Origin: Porphyromonadaceae bacterium UBA7087
GTDB lineage: Bacteria; Bacteroidota; Bacteroidia; Bacteroidales; Muribaculaceae
Reading direction: 5' to 3'
Length of the DNA stretch: 44,634 bases
Assembly: GCA_002493515.1 (NCBI GenBank)
Contig: DKYZ01000011.1
Location: 1-44,634 of the forward strand
This document shows positions 41,331 to 44,634 of this stretch, piece by piece. Made by a program: the position numbers and the translations under genes. The notes under the pieces are model-generated. The model saw only the letters and a list, made by a program, of their open reading frames with translations, had not been told where the DNA came from and ran no database searches. Numbering within the stretch: the stretch's first letter is position 1; every line of letters begins with the position of its first letter.

Positions 41331-41927
41331 TCAGCGCAGGGCGGCGAGGTATTTGCCGAGGATGTCGAACTCGATGTTGACGCGGATGCCAGGCTCGATA
41401 CGGCAGAAATTCGTGTGGTCGTGGGTATAGGGGATGATGGCCACGCGGAAACTGTCGCGCGTCGGGTCGCAGACCGTCAGGCTCACGCCGTTGACACATA
41501 CCGACCCCTTGTCGACGGTGACATAGCCCTTGCGCCTCATTTCATCCGGCACATCATATTTAAATGTGTAATACCACGAGCCGTCGGCCTCCTCGACACC
41601 CACACACTCGGCTGTCGTGTCTACGTGCCCCTGCACGATATGGCCGTCAAGACGCCCGTCGAGACGCATCGACCGCTCCAGGTTGACAAGATCGCCAACC
41701 TTCAGACTTCCGAGATTCGACCGCTCCAGGGTCTCCTTTATTGCCGTCACCGTATACGTGCCGTCGCCCGGCAGCGACACCACCGTCAGGCAGACACCGT
41801 TGTGGCTCACGCTCTGGTCGATGCGGAGTTCATCGACAAACGAGCATCTGAGGGTGAGATGAAGATTTCCCTCCTCGTGGCGCAGACCGACAACTTCGGC
41901 CGCCTCCTCTACAATTCCTGAAAACAT
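41331..41927 (-). CDS. ribE: Riboflavin synthase, alpha chain
   Basis: A 198-residue enzyme that dismutates two 6,7-dimethyl-8-ribityllumazine into riboflavin and its precursor. It has the two tandem lumazine-binding domains: MFSGIVEEAAEVV with NGVCLTVV in the first, and GHIVQGHVDTTAECVGV with NGVSLTVCD in the second, and ends IEFDILGKYLAAL. I chose the ATG at 41927, the invariant MFSGIVE start; an in-frame ATG at 41990 would translate a repeat-rich leader. No FMN riboswitch was seen. The remaining riboflavin genes are not in the window. Confidence 0.96.
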   Translation of the reverse strand: MFSGIVEEAAEVVGLRHEEGNLHLTLRCSFVDELRIDQSVSHNGVCLTVVSLPGDGTYTVTAIKETLERSNLGSLKVGDLVNLERSMRLDGRLDGHIVQGHVDTTAECVGVEEADGSWYYTFKYDVPDEMRRKGYVTVDKGSVCVNGVSLTVCDPTRDSFRVAIIPYTHDHTNFCRIEPGIRVNIEFDILGKYLAALR

Positions 41928-41937
41928 AGTTAAGTTT

Positions 41938-41974
41938 AATTCGTAATTCTTAATTCGTAATGCGTAATTAATTA
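41938..41974. repeat. Short TAATTCGTAATT repeats in the ribE leader
   Basis: Tandem degenerate copies around AATTCGTAATTC, TAATTCGTAATG and CGTAATTAATT. They lie between the ribE promoter and its start. Such low-complexity strings are common in many bacterial genomes. Confidence 0.6.
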
Positions 41975-41987
41975 GCGCGGAGAGGTG

Positions 41988-42020
41988 CAAATTTAATTAA
42001 AATTTACCAAATACTGCAAA
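41988..42020 (-). promoter_or_regulatory. Promoter of ribE
   Basis: On the minus strand TTTG (42017-42020), 21 bases, TAAATTTG (41988-41995), followed by the repeat-rich leader. Confidence 0.65.
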
Positions 42021-42058
42021 AAACAGGCCCCGATAGCCCGTATGTCAGGAAAAAGAGC

Positions 42059-42066
42059 TATATTTG
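42059..42066 (+). promoter_or_regulatory. Promoter -7 box of the DUF4435 gene
   Basis: TATATTTG, 23 bases upstream of the start codon. No good -33 element is seen. Confidence 0.55.
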
Positions 42067-42089
42067 AAGACCCAAAATAAGTACAGGCC

Positions 42090-43694
42090 ATGGCATCAAT
42101 CATTCTCCCACGCTCCACCGACGGCCAGACCCCCCGCCGTCTCGACACCGCCCGACAGATAAGCATCGTCGGAGGCGCCGGCGCCGGAAAGTCACGGTTT
42201 ATGGAGGAGCTCCGCAAATGCTGCGGCAAATCAGCCTACTGTCTCTCCGCCCTGAGCGCCACCTTCCCCGAGCGCGAGGAATCGCTTTTGCCCGGAAGCA
42301 TCGACAGCCAGTTTCGCGAGGCCTCCGAGCGGAAACCCTACATACGCGTCAACGCCGTCAGCGAGCTCGACAAGCTCTTCTACATGCTCTTCACCGACGA
42401 GCTCGAGCATCTGCTCGCCATGAAGGACAGCGTGAGGGAATCGGGCAAGACCCCCGTCTTCAAGCCCACGCGCCTCGACCGGCTAAAGGATCTCTGGGAG
42501 AGGATATTCCCCGGCAACCGAATCGTGAGGCGCGAGGGGAGGCTACTCTTCTCGACCCCGAGCGGCGACGACCTCATCCCGGCCTCGCGTCTGAGCCAGG
42601 GGGAGGTGACGGTGCTCTACTACATCGCCGCAGTGCTCTACGCCCCGCAGAACGCCGTGGTCTTCATCGACTCCCCGTCGCTCTTCCTGCATCCCGCCTC
42701 GCTCAACACGATCTGGAACTCCATCGAGGAGCTGCGCCACGACTGCACCTTCGTCTACAACACCGTAGACCCCGATTTCGTAAACTCCCGCACGCAGAAC
42801 GTAACCGTCTGGGTGAAATCATACGACGCGTCGAAAGCCGCCTGGGACTACGAGACCCTCATGCCCGGCGAGACACGCGACGACCTCTTCATCGACCTTA
42901 TCGGCACACGCAAGCCCGTGCTCTTCATCGAGGGGGACGCCTCCCACAGCATCGACGCGCGTCTCTACACGCTCGTCTTCCCCGACTTCACCGTGCGCCC
43001 CCTGGGCTCATGCGACAAGGTGATAGAGACCACACGTGCCTTCTCCGGCCTCAGAAACATGCATCATCTCGACAGCCACGGAATCGTGGACCGCGACCGG
43101 CGCACAGACCAGGAGGTGGAATATCTGCGGAAAAAGAATATAATGGTGCCGAATGTGGCCGAGGTAGAGAACATTTTCCTCGCCGAAGGCGTAATCAAGA
43201 CGATGGCCGACCTGCGCGGCCGCAATCCGGAGAAGACATTCGCCAGGGTGAGGCAGAGGGTGATGAGGGAATTCCGCTCCCACGCCGAGGAGCAGGCCCT
43301 GATGCACGTGCGCCACAGGATGAAGCGTCTTGTGGAATGCCGCATCGACGGCCGCTTCAACTGCATCACAGCCCTGGAGACCCACATACGCCAGCTCATC
43401 AACATCCTCAACCCGCGCAAGGAATACAACCAGATGCGGGGCGAGTTCAACACCATGGTGCATGACGGCGACTACGCCTCCGTATTGCGCGTCTTCAACC
43501 ATAAGCCCCTGCTCGTAGACAGCGACGTCTCGCGTGCCCTGGGCTTCAAGAACAAGGAGGAATACATCCAGGGGGTTCTGTCGGTGCTCAAAGGGCGCGA
43601 CAAGGGGGCGTCGAAACTGCGTGACGCCATCCGCGCCCTCTTCAACCCTCTCCCATACCGCGGTGAGGCGGCAGCCGAACCCCAAAAAGAATAA
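42090..43694 (+). CDS. AAA-family ATPase with DUF4435 (Toprim-like) domain
   Basis: A 534-residue protein. The N-terminal half is an ABC/SMC-like ATPase: Walker A GGAGAGKSRF (Lys34), signature-like SRLSQGEVTVLYYIAAV, and a Walker B NAVVFIDSPSLFLHP. In that last motif the usual catalytic Glu after Asp194 is Ser195, so ATP hydrolysis may be slow or absent. The second half is DUF4435-like, related to the Toprim nuclease part of OLD proteins: VLFIEGDASHSIDARLYTLVF, then GIVDRDRR and NVAEVENIFL. A basic helical C-terminus follows. OLD-type pairs occur in phage defence, but this gene sits next to metabolic genes and no defence partners are seen, so the role is open. glgB starts 22 bp downstream, suggesting a shared transcript. 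Confidence 0.75.
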   Translation: MASIILPRSTDGQTPRRLDTARQISIVGGAGAGKSRFMEELRKCCGKSAYCLSALSATFPEREESLLPGSIDSQFREASERKPYIRVNAVSELDKLFYMLFTDELEHLLAMKDSVRESGKTPVFKPTRLDRLKDLWERIFPGNRIVRREGRLLFSTPSGDDLIPASRLSQGEVTVLYYIAAVLYAPQNAVVFIDSPSLFLHPASLNTIWNSIEELRHDCTFVYNTVDPDFVNSRTQNVTVWVKSYDASKAAWDYETLMPGETRDDLFIDLIGTRKPVLFIEGDASHSIDARLYTLVFPDFTVRPLGSCDKVIETTRAFSGLRNMHHLDSHGIVDRDRRTDQEVEYLRKKNIMVPNVAEVENIFLAEGVIKTMADLRGRNPEKTFARVRQRVMREFRSHAEEQALMHVRHRMKRLVECRIDGRFNCITALETHIRQLINILNPRKEYNQMRGEFNTMVHDGDYASVLRVFNHKPLLVDSDVSRALGFKNKEEYIQGVLSVLKGRDKGASKLRDAIRALFNPLPYRGEAAAEPQKE

Positions 43695-43716
43695 ACCCAA
43701 ATATCAGATATAAAAT

Positions 43717-44634
43717 ATGAAAAAGAAGAAACAGCTCGCTATCCTGCGCAACGATCCCTGGCTCGAACCTTACGAGGCCGCCATCGACGGCCGCCATGAG
43801 GACGTGGTCCGCAAGATGGAGGAGCTTACCGCCAACACTGGCGGCTCACTCGACGCTTTTGCAAACGCATACAATTATTTCGGGCTCCACAAGACCCGCG
43901 ACGGGTGGACATTCCGTGAATATGCCCCCAACGCCACCGGCATATGGCTCATCGGCACATTCTCCGACTGGAAGACCGAGGATAAATACAGACTCTCCCC
44001 CATAGGGGACGGCAACTGGGAGGTGAACCTCCCCGCCGACGCCCTCCGCAACGGCGACCTCTTCAAGATGCTCGTCACCTGGAACGGAGGACAGGGGGAG
44101 CGCATCCCCGCATACGCCACGAGGGTGGTGCAGGATCCCGACACCAAGATATTCTCCGCCGAGGTCTATGACCCGGAGCATCCCTATGAGTTCAAGGTGA
44201 AGAAATTCACCCCCGACACCAAGCCCCTGCTCATCTACGAGTGCCATATAGGCATGGCCGAGGAGAGGGAGGGCGTCGGCACATACGACGAGTTCCGCGA
44301 GAAAATCCTGCCCCGCATCGCAAAAGACGGCTACAACGCCATACAGATAATGGCCATCCAGGAACATCCCTACTACGGATCGTTCGGCTACCACGTCAGC
44401 AGTTTCTACGCCGCCTCGTCGCGCTTCGGCACCCCCGACGACCTCAAGCGCCTCATCGACGCCGCCCATGAGATGGGAATCGCCGTCATCATGGACATCG
44501 TGCATTCCCACGCCGTGAAGAACGAGGTGGAGGGGCTCGGACGCCTCGACGGCAGCCACGACCTCTATTTCTACGGCGACGGACGCCGCGAGCATCCCGC
44601 ATGGGACTCACTCTGCTTCGACTACGGCAAGAAC
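43717..44634 (+). CDS. glgB: 1,4-alpha-glucan branching enzyme, 5' part (cut by the window edge)
   Basis: The first 306 residues of a GH13 branching enzyme of the eukaryote-like type (GH13_8) usual in Bacteroidota; the frame is open to the last base. A CBM48 domain comes first (TFREYAPNATGIWLIGTFSDWK, broken at its turns), then the start of the catalytic barrel: LIYECHIGMAEE, GYNAIQIMAIQEHPYYGSFGYHVSSF, and GH13 region I DIVHSHAVKN. The nucleophile and acid/base regions lie beyond the window. The enzyme makes alpha-1,6 branches in glycogen. It contrasts functionally with the debranching pullulanase at 2344. Confidence 0.95.
   Translation, partial: MKKKKQLAILRNDPWLEPYEAAIDGRHEDVVRKMEELTANTGGSLDAFANAYNYFGLHKTRDGWTFREYAPNATGIWLIGTFSDWKTEDKYRLSPIGDGNWEVNLPADALRNGDLFKMLVTWNGGQGERIPAYATRVVQDPDTKIFSAEVYDPEHPYEFKVKKFTPDTKPLLIYECHIGMAEEREGVGTYDEFREKILPRIAKDGYNAIQIMAIQEHPYYGSFGYHVSSFYAASSRFGTPDDLKRLIDAAHEMGIAVIMDIVHSHAVKNEVEGLGRLDGSHDLYFYGDGRREHPAWDSLCFDYGKN

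Noticed and set aside
41928..41990. N-terminal extension of riboflavin synthase
   Set aside because: The extra residues translate low-complexity leader repeats, and all family members start at MFSGIVE.
41928..42089. FMN riboswitch before ribE
   Set aside because: The interval lacks the conserved multi-branched FMN element and is too short and AT-rich.
42218..43465. 415-codon + strand frame overlapping the DUF4435 gene
   Set aside because: Arg/Pro/His-rich translation typical of an out-of-phase GC-rich gene.
42090..43694. Phage-defence island around the DUF4435 ATPase
   Set aside because: No restriction, toxin or other defence gene lies nearby; neighbours are ribE and glgB, so a defence role is not supported by context.

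Overview
The window is a chromosomal stretch of a gut-type Bacteroidales bacterium, most likely of the Muribaculaceae or a close relative. The pointers are the recurrent Bacteroidota promoter form (TTTG or TTG, about 19-21 bases, TAnnTTTG), a tRNA without an encoded CCA end, lipoproteins with acid-rich residues after the lipid cysteine, the type IX secretion protein PorQ together with secreted proteins carrying its C-terminal sorting domain, an Asp/Glu-rich surface GLUG-repeat family, and a GC content that is high for Bacteroidota. The family assignment is inference; the phylum is well supported.

Layout. 1-1930: the right-hand end of an integrated mobile element. It holds a zinc-ribbon/Toprim protein (DUF6371-like) and a small P27-type terminase-like protein, bracketed by two inverted arrays of one 9-bp repeat, and it abuts the 3' end of a tRNA-Arg(CCG). 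1930-2343: gene-free, with two perfect 15-bp inverted repeats. 2344-12154: mostly housekeeping: type I pullulanase, TypA/BipA, S15, folP-cdaA (c-di-AMP synthesis), RsgA, a DUF2582 winged-helix protein, a TonB C-domain protein and PorQ. 12218-18651: two large GLUG-repeat surface lipoproteins (one with an unusual hydrophobic helical insert) and a small membrane protein. 18882-24041: a complete [FeFe]-hydrogenase operon, hydA-hydE-hydG-hydF. 24261-33340: a surface serpin, a GSCFA protein, L19, then gpmI, a 5'-nucleotidase and a GH3 lipoprotein in series, and a TPR/LuxR-type membrane regulator. 33341-41251: an accessory surface/secretion region with a structured inverted-repeat element, a T9SS-secreted 780-residue protein, two C10 (streptopain-like) cysteine protease lipoproteins, a second serpin lipoprotein and a small secreted protein. 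41331-44634: riboflavin synthase, an AAA/DUF4435 ATPase and the 5' part of glgB.

How the genes fit together. The most interesting set is the surface protease/inhibitor group: two C10 proteases and two paralogous serpins, all with lipoprotein signals followed by acidic residues that in Bacteroidota mark surface export. Serpin 1 (24261) and C10 protease 1 (36311), 12 kb apart, share the same promoter architecture: a perfect ATATGTT-N4-AACATAT palindrome 7-8 bases upstream of a TTTG-N19-TAAATTTG promoter. A near copy lies at the typA promoter. This suggests a small regulon, not known to me, that couples surface proteolysis with its inhibitor. Several accessory genes here (TPR regulator, T9SS protein, C10 protease 1) are mosaics with AT-rich cores in GC-rich frames, consistent with exchange of their variable domains.
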